A stretch of DNA of 64,000 nucleotides. It comes from Paraspadella gotoi. Lineage: Eukaryota; Chaetognatha. Below, piece after piece: positions 12,301 to 24,481 of this stretch. Location: NCBI GenBank assembly GCA_051294375.1, contig CM119266.1:3352030-3416029 (forward strand). Direction: 5' to 3'. Numbering within the stretch: the first letter of the stretch is position 1; every line of letters starts with the position of its first letter. Below the pieces are notes generated by a model. That model did no database searches. It was given only the letters and a program-made list of their open reading frames with translations, and was not told where the DNA came from. The position numbers and the translations under genes were made by a program.

Positions 12301-14091
12301 CATTTCTTTCTCCTTCTTTCCCGTAACTCTGTGTTTTTCCCCCACCCACCCTAACCAGTAACCACCCTCTCTCTCCCTCATTCTCTCTTACTTCGTCTCC
12401 CTCTCTATCTGAGGAATGTCGGCCGGATTGAGCCTCGAATTTCGTCGGAAGTCGACGCCGTCAAAAACGAATCCGATAATTATTTAATTTTTTTTCCGTC
12501 TTTTTTTTTCCCCTATTCATTTTGGTTTTTCGTTTTTTTTTAAACTTCCCCTTTTTTATCATTAAAATTATTTTTTTTCCCAAACGCGTGGTTTTTTTGA
12601 ATCGTCATCGGTATTTTTGTTAGTAAATTTATCGTTGAAATCTCTTTCGATCCAATATTAATTGTTCAAAACAATCAGTCAATCTCTTTCCCATATTGAC
12701 ACATGTTGCTATTGTTAACGATTTTCAACTCGCCCTTTTTTTCACATCCTTAGGTATTCATTTTCATCCACAACCCCTTCACCACCCTCTACTACCCTCT
12801 ACCACCCTGCACCACCCTCTACCACCCTGCACCACCCTCTACCACCCTGCACCACCCTCTACCACCCTGCACCACCCTTACTCCTTCAATTAATCAAAAT
12901 TCTCGAAAAACCGAGAGCGTTTCCACTTTCCAACACTCTGACCTCAACAGACAACGGCCCCTTCAATATTCAACATCTGGCCCAACTCGCTCCAGCATTA
13001 CCGCCCCTTTGAGCCAACATTCACGTCCCTATGTTCCAATACTGCCGCCTCCTCGCTCCAACAATCCCGCCAACTTCAATCAAACAATCCCTCCGACTCG
13101 CTCCAACAATTCCCTCCCCTTTCGCTCCAACAATTCCCTCCCCTTTAGCTCCAACACTCCGCTTTTCTCACCGTTGCTCCTTTTGTTTTTGTGGAGCGAG
13201 TTGATGTACTGTTGATGTTGAGCCAAAGGAGCCGTGACTCTGTAATGATTGGGCGAGAGGAGAGTCGAAGTGTCGGTTGGGCTGAAGAACATCACCTGAA
13301 TGAGTAATCAATTCATTTGTTACACTGCGGCCCAAAAAAAAGTAGCCTCTTCTTTCACAGCTTTAACATTAAAATATCGTATAACATATTTTATAAACGT
13401 TTTTTTTTTCAAGCGAATCCAAAGCTGTTGTTAAAATTAAAAAAATATTGTTTTAAAATTTTATGATTTTGTAAGGATATTACCATAAATAAAATTTAAT
13501 TTGCTATACTGTTATGCTAACATTTTTTTAAAGAACTGTGGACATATATAAATATAAACATTAGAGTGGAGTGATGAAAAGATATAAGTCTATCATTGGG
13601 CATTCTTATCAATGTATCAATGATTTTGTCTCTCTCTCTCTCGGTCCGTGTCTCTCTCTGTCTCTCTCTCTGTCTCTCTTTGTGTCTCTCTTTGTGTCTC
13701 TCTTTGTGTCTCTATGTCTCTCTATGTCTCTCTCTCTGTGTCTCTCTCTCTCTTTGTCTATCTCTCTCTCCCCCTCTCTCTCTCTGCTTTTAAAGGCCCT
13801 CAAGGTGCCTAAAGCCGCAAGTAATTAATATTGTCTATTGTCTCTCCCTCTCTGTCTCTCTCTCTGTGTCTCTATCTGTGTCTGTCTTTTTTTTTGTCTT
13901 ACTCTGTCTTTCTCTCCGTGTCTCTCTCGGTCTCTCTTTCTCTCCCTCAGCTTTTGAGTGGGAAGGTTTTAATTTGGCATAATGTCGCCTCAGCGCTTCA
14001 CATTTCGCTCCTCTTTCTATCACTCTCTTCTTCTCAATCTCTTCTCTTGCGTTCTCTCTCTCGTCTCTCTCTCTCTGCTCTCTCTCTCATC

Positions 14092-14127
<36 letters not shown>

Positions 14128-17100
14128 CTCGTTGCCACCCCGAAACCACCGTTTCCATCCGCACGACCGAAACAATTCCGATGAATGAAGAGGGCGACGA
14201 CAGCCGACGACGACGGAAACCCGAGAGACTCGAGCGACGGTGGCCGACTTTCGAGTCGACACAAGGATATAACGAAAGCGAAAAATGCGGCGAACGACGA
14301 CGAACGATGACGTGCTTTTCGTGCCACGACGGGTCACATGGCGAGCGCCATCAATCGCCGAAAAAGAAATTGACGACGTGACAATAGAATCGGGTTACGA
14401 AAGGACTTGAAACGTGACAAATGATCGAATCAAAAAAGAATCAGGTGACAAAGCCTTCGGTGACAAAGGCGTCATTTGACCTGATATCTGGCGACAAAGA
14501 ATCTTAGGGGATGGCATGGGAAGACGCGACGAGGCAGTTTGAACATCCAATGTTCCAGGGCGGGGGGNNNNNNNNNNNNNNNNNNNNNNNNNNNNNNNNN
14601 NNNNNNNNNNNNNNNNNNNNNNNNNNNNNNNNNNNNNNNNNNNNNNNNNNNNNNNNNNNNNNNNNNNNNNNNNNNNNNNNNNNNNNNNNNNNNNNNNNNN
14701 NNNNNNNNNNNNNNNNNNNNNNNNNNNNNNNNNNNNNNNNNNNNNNNNNNNNNNNNNNNNNNNNAAAATTGGTTCTTCCGTTGCCGTCAGAGGCGAAGAT
14801 GATTAAAGTGATCATTGTTGCTGTTGTCGTTGTTGTTGTCGCTGTTATTGTTGTAGTTATTGACGGAGAAACCCTCATCAGCTTATGGAATCAAGACTCT
14901 GGCGGATTAAAAATCTTTGTCGTCGTCTTCTTCTTCATATTAAGATTGATTCGAGCCACCGTTGGTGCTCGTTGTTTATTGTTTATTCGTCGTTATTGTT
15001 ATCGTCTTTGCAGACTTATTCATGTCAGAGGCTTTGAAGTGCGCTGACAATCGGAGGGACGACACGAACACTTGCGTTGGAACAGGATGGGACGCCTTTG
15101 GGGGGGGGAACTGAGAAATAAGAAATAATGGAAAGAGGGAAAGAAAAGAAATGCTAGAAAAGGAAATAGTGAACTCGGAAAGGCCTGGATGAGAATGACT
15201 TATAGCATCATTGAGTACTTATCTAAAAGTGGCAAATAGACTAAGTCTAAGTAATATTGTGTTAAAAGATAATTCTTTGAATCTGTGGGGCCTTTATCAG
15301 TGGCCTCCCAATGTTCATTTAGGGGTTGTTCACTGTCGTTTTTTTTTTAGTCAATGAATTAAGGAAACCAAACTCTCTCACGATGTAAAATTGATTGTGA
15401 TTTAGCTCTAATTTTCATTCTCATACACAAATTATTTTTTTAGAGAAAAAAAACGGGAAAAAAAATTAAAAGATGGAAATTTTACTCATCTCGATGGTTT
15501 TTACTATGAGTCTCCATGTCTTGGACCTTTTGTCAGACTTTCGGACGATTGTAATGCATCTGTCTTCAGACAGTCAAAACTTTAGGATCATTGGGTGGGT
15601 ACTCGGTCTTATCTTAGCAACACATGCTTTAGTCTCCTGTTTGTACAGCATTCCGTTTGTCTGGAGATTCTCGGCTAAGTATCCGACTTTGACCAAAGAT
15701 TGTTGGCGTCGCTCAGCGACATTGGTCTCTCATCTGATGGGACTTGCTGTGGTTCCCATCTCGATCGACCTTTACCAGGAAAAGGCACATGAGCGAGTGG
15801 AGTTCATTATACTCAAAGGTATGATTACGAATATATTTCAAGTATCTCAGCTATAAGTGGTAAAAGGTTTGTTTAGTGCTGGAAAATTCATATTCAATAA
15901 ACCTAAATTACTAAATATCTTGAGGCATAATTTTCAAATAAATTTTTTAAATCATTTAAAAATTATTGTCACATATTCCCATACAGAAAAATTTCGCGAG
16001 AGACTCGAGTTTATTCCATATCTTCTCGAGTCATTTCCCACACTGGTTGTCCAGACAGCATCAGCCGTCCTTTCCTGGACTGGAGAAAGTAAACAGATCT
16101 GCATGCACAAAAACTCAATAAAGCCATTTACGCCACTTCACGATCGGGTTTATGAACTCAAAGAGAACGGATCTGTGGTGAAAACTGATTCACCTTGTGA
16201 ATGTGGTTTTGCTTCTAAAGGTTTGTTGTGAGCCGTTTTTACTGTTGTTTGTTATTTTCAATTGATTTAATTGTTGTTTCCAGGTTGATTGTTTTAATTA
16301 TTTAATTTTAATTAATTCTTTTTCAGTTGTGTCTCTTGTTGTTGTTCGTTTCTCGTAGTTGTATGCTGAGTATAGGTGATTTGGAACTGTTATCTTTTAT
16401 GTTTTTGAAAGGGTATTTTTATGGGTCAAGTTTTGATCACAATCTGTTCCTGGCCAATTACTATCACTTTATTCTGGCATCCATGGCGTTGTCGACTTTG
16501 AGTATTGCATCGGCCGCTGTCAATTTAGGATAGAGAACCTAAATTGCAACAGTACTGTTTTAGTCATATGCCAAATGGAACTTGAGCCAAAATAAATAAA
16601 TCTTTTTCCCTTGGAACCCCCAGCTCAAACCATATGCGACTCCTCAAACTATATTCAATCATTAGCATCATCCTGGGCACCTTTGGAATGGCCATCAGCA
16701 ACCTTTTGATTTATGAGGCGGTCCTCAACCTCAACCCGGTTTTCTTCTTCTTTTCACTCTTTATCCCCTTGAGGGTTTTTACCGCTGGAGAAGCTTGGGG
16801 TCTACTTAAAAATTTAGGAAGCGGCTGTGGACTCTACAAGAGGGAAAGACTCCTTTATAGAGCCCACTGCATGAGTATAGGTCTTCATCTGCTTCTGCTT
16901 CCCGCCATCAATGTCCTACTTTACTCTTTTATCTTTTTGTTGAAAAAACACATTGCATTAATTGATGATTATTACGTAAAAGACTGGGGTTTGCAGAATT
17001 TGGTGAATGATGCTTCCGCAATGTTGTCTTTCTACAAAACTAGAAAATATAAGAACGCACCCTATTATTTTACAACAAAAGGAATTATCAATGGGCGTCT

Positions 17101-20100
17101 GTGGAAAAAAGCCGTTTTTCCCGGCAACGTTACCTTTGTTACTAACGACCAACTTTTACCAGAAGGGTACTTTCTTTCTTCAGTTTATCACTTGGGCAAC
17201 TATTTAATTTTTGGTATCCATCATGTAACATATTTGATTTTTATGCTGGTCGAAATCGTTTTGGGAACTCTAAATAGCCTTCTCCTCTTGTATGTTCAAA
17301 ACAGCATAAAAAAATATCTAATGGTTTTATTAAGTCTTTCATTTTTGACAATGATAATATATTTAAACATACATGCTGCAATAAAATTATTAAATTTAAG
17401 AGCCATGTTTTGTTTAGTCATACCATTACCAAAATGTGAAAAAGTGCCATATTTGGGCAAATGGGATATTGAAATATCCACGTTAACACGACCAGTAGTT
17501 GAGAAAGCAGCTATTGAATCGTTGTGGTCATGTTATGCATATGGCAATTTAATTTCAGCTTTATGTCCTGTCTTTCTGGTACTTACTTTTTTCTTTCAAC
17601 TACAAAAATTATTTTACAAACCACCAGTAGTTAAACATATATCAAAACTGTTTTGCATTATTTTAGGACTTAGTGTTTTTATTTTTAAACTTTTCGAGAA
17701 TCATATAATGAAATACATTATGGAAGAGTATAAAGAATATTGTAAAACTGTATTAGAAATGAAGATCTTTGGCGTCTATTCTTCAGACCCTTATCACCAT
17801 TTTCTGTGGCTATTGTGGGCAAGCAAAAATTCATTTTTAATGTTTGGTTTTTCCTTTGTATCATTTTTTATTTTAATTTTAAATTTAATTCTCGAGAAAT
17901 TAAATGGATCTAAAAAGATTTTTGCAAAAATTATGGTGGTTTCTTTTGGATTTGTAATTTACGGGCTATTATTTATATATTTACGTCATTTTCAACAAAG
18001 AACGAATTATTTGAATCAATATTCAGATTTTGATAATTTGATTGCTTACTTTGATTTTTTCCCGATATTTAAGTACGGTCATCAGTTTACCTATTCCCCA
18101 GCTTATCAAGTGACAACGTCTCTAGCCAGCGGAAAGTTTTGTTTTGCTTACAACAAAATGATAAAAAGACTAAAAAATAAAAATATTAGTAAAGTTATAA
18201 ACATTATCGATACTCACATATTGATTTTCTTTGAAAATATGACAGACGCCGTTGGTTCAAAAATGTTTGAAAAAAATGTCAATTTATTTGTTTTAGTATT
18301 TTTGTTACTTCCAATAATGCTAATTCTAACAAATTAATAAAAAATTAAAACTAGAAATCTTTAAAAGAAATTTTTTATAATATTGATATAGTCCTTGGAG
18401 TTAGGAATAATTTGACTATATTGTTTTAAAAAATCAATTAAACATAATTTTTAATTTTTCTAGAAATAATCAACTTCCTAACAATGATGATAGATTTTTA
18501 ACATAATAATTTATTGGATCACCAAAGTTAATATACATCTTCTATTTTTCTATCTTTAATGAACAAATGTTTATCTTTACGTTGTTTAACACCGTTTCTT
18601 ATATATTTTAAATTACATTTTTAGATTTAATTTTTTTCCTAATTTTGAAAAGGTTTTTAAAAAAAATGACTCAAAAATTTATCAACTTTGTCGAACAACT
18701 AGGAGGGTTGGGTATTAGGGTGGAGTGATGAAAAGATTGAGCGATTGAACATATTTTTTTGCTGCCTATGCACATGTATTTAATGAATTTTTAATCCATT
18801 AAAATTTTATTAAGCATAACAGTATAGTAAATTCAATTATTTATTTAGTAATATCCTTTTAAAATCATAAAATTTCAAAATAATTTTTTTTATTTTTAAG
18901 AACAGATTTGGATTCGCTGTAAAAAAAATAAGAAACTTATAAAATATGTTGTATGATATTTTAATGTTTAGACCACAAAAAATTACTAAAACCTTTTAAC
19001 ATATATAAGTTTCTACTACTATTTTTAATTTTGACTTTTAAAGAATTTACTATTTTATAAGAAAATTGCTACAGATATATTGTATTTTACTATTCTGTTC
19101 CCGAGACAAAATGAAAAAAATATTTGTTTATTACGTCTAAATATCCTTGTTTGATCACTAATATTTTATTTTTTGAGTACTCCACTCTATTGGGTATATT
19201 ATTTAATCACAACAATTTTTATTGCAATTTATTTAATTCTAGGTTATTATTGGAAATCTCTTATATGTAACATGGAGGTTTCACTAATCTCTCTGTTATT
19301 TTCTTGTGGGTCTTTATGTCTTAAAACACTTTATCTGACATTCAAACATAATACATCTGACGACAGAAACTTTAGATCTATTGGTTGGGTATTGGGATTC
19401 ATCTTGGTCAATCATACTTTGGTCTCCTGTTATATATAGCATTCCATTGGAGTTTTGGGGAGAGTCTACTATTTTAGCAACAAAGAATCCTTTACGATGG
19501 TCATTGACAAAGGTCTGTCATATGGACTTGCATTAGTGCCCATAATGATTGATATTTACTTGGAAAATTGAAAGACTATGCAAGATCGAATAAATTTCAA
19601 CCTCATAGGTGAGCTAATGTTAGATTGTTGCATTAGTCCATGAATCAGTTGGATCACCATGGTACATGTATATTGTATAACATCAAGGAAAGCTAAGAAA
19701 ACAATTGAGCTTTTATTAATAATTTTATTCAAGTTAGTCTAATCAGCTCTTATGTATATTTTCAAATCAACTAAAAATTAAATTGTTTCTGGCACTTCAC
19801 AGAGAGGCACGCAGAGAGACTCATTTGATTCACATTGTGCAGGAGTCCTTTCCCCAGCTCGTTGTCCGGACAGCATTGGCCGTCCTCTCCTTGACTGAAG
19901 AAAGTAGAGAGATTTGTGTACCGAAAGTACCAAAAGTTTTAGTACAATATTTTAGAACAGTTTAACTTTAAACTAACAACTTCAAACTGAATAATATTGA
20001 TATCAAAATTTAAATTTTACCTCAAACAAATGTTTACCTACAAATATTTTTGGTATGAATTTTCTTTTCAATATTATTTACTGCAATATGCAAATTAGAA

Positions 20101-20551
20101 TATAGTATATTATATTTATATATAATATATAGTAGAGTATATTATATATATATATATATATATACTAAATTTTATATTTATAGAAAGTAATTGGCATATT
20201 GAAGTAAATCATAATATTAATAAGAAAGAAATTCAAACAAAAAATACTTGATTGCATATGAAACATAACAATTGTAAAAATGTTAAAAATGAAAAGCCAT
20301 ATCTAAATTTTTATAAAAATCTATCGTAATTCGTAGTAGTTTTTATTTAAAATAAAACAAACAAAAAAACATAAGAAAAAAGCGTGACGCCGACGACAAC
20401 GACGACGTCACAAAGAAGCGAAAACGATTCAAAATCGTCTGGCGAGATAAAAAAAGAAATAAAAAAGAAATAAAAAAAGAATGTTTTTGTTTATTTTTCA
20501 TGTCGCACGATGACGCGAGGTTGCGGGGCGATCAACGGAAAAAACGTGGGA

Positions 20552-20614
<63 letters not shown>

Positions 20615-21003
20615 TTTATTTTGCTTCCACATTTAATCTCTTAAAAAATCAGACCACCTTTCCTTTTTCCACCAAACAAGCTTACCTCCCTCCAACTGGT
20701 TGCTTGCTCGTAACTCGGCAGGGAGTGGTTCCGCTTGTCCAGAGAGTTGGAGGCGAGACTTCCGGCGACTTTGTTTTTGAAGCTGTTGTTGAGGGATCGG
20801 TTGAGGGATGTCGACCTGAAGAGAGGAAGGGAGGCCGAAGAGGTTGTGGAAGGGGTGAGCCGTTAGGGTCAGGAAGAGAAGCCGAGGGTGGAGAAAAAGG
20901 TTAATATATATAGTAGTGTAGAGAATTTGAGAACAAAAATTTATTTGATAATAATAATAATAATAATATAAATAATAATAATAATAAATAATAATAATAA
21001 TAA

Positions 21004-21034
<31 letters not shown>

Positions 21035-21216
21035 ATAAATAATAATAATAGACTTGTTAGTTTTCCTTTCTTTTTCGTTGGTGTATGATTTAGAGACAGA
21101 AAAAATTGATTTTCAAAACGAATTGTTTTTATTAAAGATGCAGACATGTTTCGAATAATTGTTTTGTTCATCATCAGTGCATTTAGACAATTTGAAATAC
21201 AAAACTTTGCCAAGTC

Positions 21217-21315
<99 letters not shown>

Positions 21316-22641
21316 CCAACAAAGGGTTGAGAGAAAGTGAACAGTCAGAGGGCGAGAACAGCTGAAGTTTTGGTTCAGATAGAGAGATACAGGAGGGAAA
21401 AGAAAATAAAGGTCAAATGAGAAATAATGCAGAGGTAATGAATTTTACATTGAAATAATAAAAACTAAAAAGTAAAATAATAATAACAACAGGTGAAATA
21501 AATAATAGTTTTGTAATTTGTTAATAATGAAAGGAAAATTGAAATTTGTAAGTAAAAGGAGAAAGGTAAAGAAAGAAGCTCAAAGTGAGCAAAACAATTG
21601 TTCGAAACATGTCTGCCTCTTTAATAAACAAGCAGAACAGCTTTTAAACCTCAGATTCTCTGATAATGTTCCATAATTGCCCGGGCGCAACCCCCCCCCA
21701 TTTCCAACCCCCCTGGCCCCCCCAATTGCCAACCCCCAACCCCCTGGCCCCCCCCTAACCCCCCTGGCCAGTGGCAACCACAACCTCTGGTTTGGGGTCG
21801 GCGGAAGTTCGTCCGGCGCCGAATCCTGGCGCCGCAATTTCCCGTCGGCGCGGATCCGGCAGAACACGACGGCGCTGACGACGACGATGACGAAGAGGAC
21901 GACGCTGACCAGCACGACGATGACGAGCAACTTGTGTTCCTGAAGGAAGATGGATTAGAAATTAGAATTTGGATTAGAATTTGAATTAGAATTAATCACG
22001 GAACATCTTTTTTAAATTAGAATGATGGATAATTTTTATATTAGATCTACCAATTTTATTAGTTATAATTATCATTAAATGACGATCTTGGATCTTATGT
22101 TCTCTCTCTCGCTCTCTCTCTCTCTCTTTCTTCCTTTGCTCTGACTCTTAACCTATTCATTTGGTACTGAAGATAATGTGTCCAAAAGATCCAAATATTG
22201 GTCATTAATAAACATTGTACCTGTACTCCCATGTGTAATCTTTAACTAATTATCGTTATTAGTTATAACTATTATAATTAGTTATAATGGTTATTATTAG
22301 TTTTAATTATTACTACTATTATTAAATCCAAGTAAATATTCATCGCGAAAAAAATACAGTCACGTCTCTCTCTCTGGTCTTGTTTCTTATATCTTGTTTT
22401 ACGCAGCAACGGCACGACGTATTGTTAGATTTCTATTCAAGTATTACATAATAAATTAATTTTAATTTTAATCATTAGTGGTCATTAATTTTATTTGATA
22501 TTCAATATATGGATATCCTTAGCATTAATTATACCTCCAAGACCAGGTAAAAAAGACGAAGGACGAGAAAAAACGTTTTCAATTCTTCGGATTTGATCTC
22601 GCCTCCAGTTTTGCTTTCAGTTTCGCCTCCGCCCATGGCGC

Positions 22642-22675
<34 letters not shown>

Positions 22676-22747
22676 ACCGTCAGCGATGGTGAAAGCAAAA
22701 AGTAAGAAAGAAAAAATCCAAGACGAAGGAACGAAAACTGACTTCAT
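9368..22747 (-). CDS. Type I single-pass membrane protein with long disordered PPxY-bearing tail, family unknown
   Basis: Minus-strand exons: 22535-22747 (71 residues, signal peptide MKSVFVPSSWIFSFLLFAF, then a poly-Asn run), about 21785-21939 (membrane helix LLVIVVLVSVVLFVIVVV followed by CRIRADGKLRR), 9568-11394 (609 codons) and 9368-9477 (last 35 residues and stop). Exon 1 to exon 2 is phase 0, and exon 3 to exon 4 joins perfectly. The exon 2 donor is uncertain, and exon 3 needs one carried base, so a small exon may be missing. The large exon is rich in Pro, Ser, Arg, Gln and Thr and looks disordered; the most conserved-looking stretch is PDYLSPVYLGTPPVTRHDT. The C-terminus has PPSY, a class I WW-domain ligand, ten residues before the end. 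The architecture recalls WW-binding membrane adaptors (Shisa, VOPP1 or WBP1 type), but there is no cysteine-rich ectodomain. I do not recognise the family. The ~10-kb intron contains a gene on the other strand. Confidence 0.6.
11745..11895. repeat. Dispersed repeat unit at the left edge of the duplicated block
   Basis: Contains GAGTGATGGAGGCCTTAAAC, GTCAGGGGCAAGATAGCTTA and TGGATAATTTTTATATT. The same unit appears once at 36766-36890, about four times in tandem at 33465-34545 and diverged at 9072-9140. Homology between this region and 36.8 kb begins here, so this repeat marks the junction of the large duplicated blocks. Confidence 0.75.
12778..12885. repeat. 20-bp tandem repeat
   Basis: Five or so copies of ACCACCCTCTACCACCCTGC in a non-coding, pyrimidine-rich stretch. 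Downstream (13030-13160) are short repeats of CGCTCCAACAATTCCCTCCC. A diverged, broken-up version is found at 37855-37975. The surrounding 11.9-13.3 kb shows no convincing exon. Confidence 0.9.
13319..13575. mobile_element. AT-rich inverted-repeat element
   Basis: One end is TACACTGCGGCCC, an A run and GTAGCC; the other carries AGAGTGGAGTGATGAAAAG. The core (about 13345-13520) is the reverse complement of 18813-18975 (shared AGCATAACAGTATAG, TTTATGATTTTG-type and CGAATCCAAA words). No protein-coding capacity. The assembly copy is at about 38440-38710. Confidence 0.55.
13626..14128. repeat. CT/TCTG microsatellite tract
   Basis: Three neighbouring pyrimidine tracts (13626-13790, 13838-13955, 14030-14128) made of CT, TCTCTG and TTTGTGTC units. 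Ser/Leu-rich open frames here are repeat translations. The GC-rich stretch 14130-14360 has open frames on both strands but no support as a gene; it could hold an untranslated exon. Confidence 0.9.
14568..14764. other. Assembly gap (197 N)
   Basis: Run of N. The equivalent position in the second block (39646-39812) holds GTCGCCGCCGCTCGG and a long (GA)n tract, so the missing bases are mainly a microsatellite. Confidence 0.99.
15473..18337 (+). CDS. XK-related (XKR/CED-8)-like multipass membrane protein, divergent
   Basis: Likely exons 15473-15818, 15987-16227, 16359 to about 16530, and 16624-18337 (567 uninterrupted codons from the ATG at 16634). The first junction is phase 1 and the second phase 2. 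The third junction is unresolved, because the frame meets TAG at 16531 and no good donor is visible; the other assembly copy has CAACAGGTATGT nearby. The N-terminal half has hydrophobic helices around DLLSDF and the segment IPYLLESFPTLVVQTASAV, which resembles the LESAPQLVLQL signature of XK-related proteins. XKR/CED-8 proteins form plasma-membrane scramblase subunits in dying cells; applying that here is tentative. The C-terminal half adds many more hydrophobic segments and has no motif I recognise. The gene lies on the opposite strand within the large intron of the PPSY-tail gene. Confidence 0.5.
18338..18716. other. AT-rich spacer after the XK-related-like gene
   Basis: Very AT-rich DNA with scattered stop codons in all frames. 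It follows a TAA stop with TTAATAAAAAAT overlapping it, which could serve as a poly(A) signal. Nothing else seen. Confidence 0.5.
18717..19188. mobile_element. Non-autonomous element with AGGGTGGAGT / ACTCCACTCT ends
   Basis: Ends at 18717-18726 and 19179-19188 form an inverted repeat with one mismatch, and both are followed inward by an AAAA run. The interior is AT-rich and non-coding and shares its core with 13345-13520 in inverse orientation. Its right end abuts the start of the second XK-related-like unit. Confidence 0.55.
19272..19965 (+). pseudogene. Second XK-related-like unit, damaged or misassembled
   Basis: The first part (from ATGGAGGTTTCACTAATC) parallels the preceding gene: RNFRSIGWVLGFILVNHTL aligns with the IIGWVLGLILATHAL segment. 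A second part (about 19799-19965) encodes LIHIVQESFPQLVVRTALAV, equivalent to ESFPTLVVQTASAV, and ends at VQYFRTV-stop. In this copy an in-frame TAG follows SCYI and the second part is out of frame with its expected splice phase. In the 44.3-45.0 kb copy both positions read open (TGTTTATATAGC and AGAGGCAACGCAG). The lesions may therefore be sequence errors; the long C-terminal half of the first unit is absent in both copies. Confidence 0.5.
20100..21055. repeat. Simple-repeat region: (AT)n, (GA)n, (AAT)n
   Basis: (AT)n at about 20140-20165, (GA)n at about 20556-20611 and (AAT)n at about 20947-21052. The GC-richer stretch 20640-20900 has an open frame (with RLSRELEARLPATLF in one frame) that is shifted differently in the two other copies (31.5 and 45.8 kb). 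I do not regard it as a gene. Confidence 0.75.
21120..21625. mobile_element. Small inverted-repeat element carrying a (GA)n tract
   Basis: The left end reads TATTAAAGATGCAGACATG, then TTTCGAATAATTGTTTTG. The right end (about 21590-21625) is its reverse complement with few differences (CAATTGTTCGAAACATGTC, then TGCCTCTTTAATAAA). Between the ends lie TTCATCATCAGTGCATTTAG, an ~88-base (GA)n run (21225-21312) and CTTCCAACAAAGGGTTGAG. Copies are at about 31960-32690 and 46190-46880, and a diverged relative is at 62800-63100. Confidence 0.6.
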
Positions 22748-23320
22748 CGTATCGCGACGATTTCACTGTACTTTTGGGCGACGTTCGTAAAATTTGTTGA
22801 TATAAACAAACTGCATACACTTAAGTCATTAACATTGTTTTCTTTTTTCTTTTTTCAGCTTATATGTTTCATGTTTTTTCGTGTTTTTTTTTTAATGTGG
22901 AGAAAATGTTTAGAAAAAAAAATCCTTAAACGAAGGATTTAACTCAAATTTTAAGACATTTTTTTTTTGGTTTTAAGTTCAAATTTATCTTTCTTCCCTT
23001 TTTTTGTAATTCGATTTGTATCTTTTCCTTGAAAAGTATATTATTTGTTTTTGTTTTTTTTTATTTTTCTTCTTTTCGTGAGAAACTCGCGTGATTTCGT
23101 TTATCCTTCGTGTTTTTGTGAATCCGCGAGATTAACATTGGCGGCCGGTGAGTAAGAGAACGAGAACGAGAGAGAGAGAGAGGGAGAGAGAGAGAGAGAG
23201 AGCCCGAAATAGTGAGAACAGAGGCTGACAAGAAAAGTCACGGGGCAGAAAAGCACGGACTTCGTCGTCGTTTTCGTCGTCGTCGTCTTCATCATCATCG
23301 ACGTCGTTATCTCTGACGAG

Positions 23321-23357
<37 letters not shown>

Positions 23358-23554
23358 TCCTCCCCCTCAAAAGGTCCGTCGTCGGGGTGACTCGGGGCGT
23401 GAAGGAAATACGGTGAATTGTAACCGGTCATGAATGGATGAAAATGGACGAAAATGGACGAAAATGGACGAACTGAGCAGAAAAAAGGGATAAAAAGAGG
23501 GAATGCGATGACGACCTGGAAACGAAAAAAGGGAAAAGGTGGATGTTTGCTGAG

Positions 23555-23611
<57 letters not shown>

Positions 23612-23787
23612 AGACGAATCGGAGGGGAGGAAGAGAGAGCTTCCGATTTATGCTACTTCACGTCTTTCGTTCGTGATTTTCATTCATGAGCTCATATCTT
23701 TTTTTTTTAAGATCAGAAAGACAAATGAGAGGAATGAATGAATGAACAAAGAAAGGAGATTGAGAAAAAGTGAATGAGTGAATGACC

Positions 23788-23850
<63 letters not shown>

Positions 23851-23900
23851 GATTGAGGGAAAATTGGCCGATCGTACGCAAGGTAAACATCCACAATTTA

Positions 23901-23945
<45 letters not shown>

Positions 23946-24062
23946 AGAAGAGAGAGAGAGAGAAGAAGTTAAACTTTGAAAACAATAGTACCCCCATATT
24001 TTTTTCACAAAAATATTCTACTCTTATATTCTGCTTGAAGAAGGATAAAAGCTGCTCTCTCT

Positions 24063-24128
<66 letters not shown>

Positions 24129-24414
24129 CACAAAGCCTCCACTTTCTTATTCTTTCTTCAAATTCCTGAATTTGTTTTCGACTTAAAAAAAAAAAGAAAA
24201 AGAAAGTAAAATCCTGACCCAAATTTTGGTCTCTTTTTCCTCATTTTTTTCTTTCCGGGATTCAGATCGTGAAACCGGAAATCTTGTTTATTCCTCGAAC
24301 GATCACGTGACAGCTTTTGGTCATGTGACCGTTCTCGATCCTGAGTGTCAAAATCTGGATTTTTAATAGGGCGAGGTCAATGTCAATGTGGACGACACAT
24401 CGACGGTCGGAACT

Positions 24415-24481
<67 letters not shown>

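Noticed and set aside
20641-20904. GC-richer open frame after a (GA)n tract (reads RVGGETSGDFVFEAVV)
   Set aside because: The frame ends differently in the copies at 31.5 and 45.8 kb, no splice context is convincing, and no family is recognised.
23454-24222. Several Arg/Glu- or Ser/Leu-rich open frames
   Set aside because: They are translations of (GA)n and (CT)n tracts and have no non-repetitive core or splice signals.
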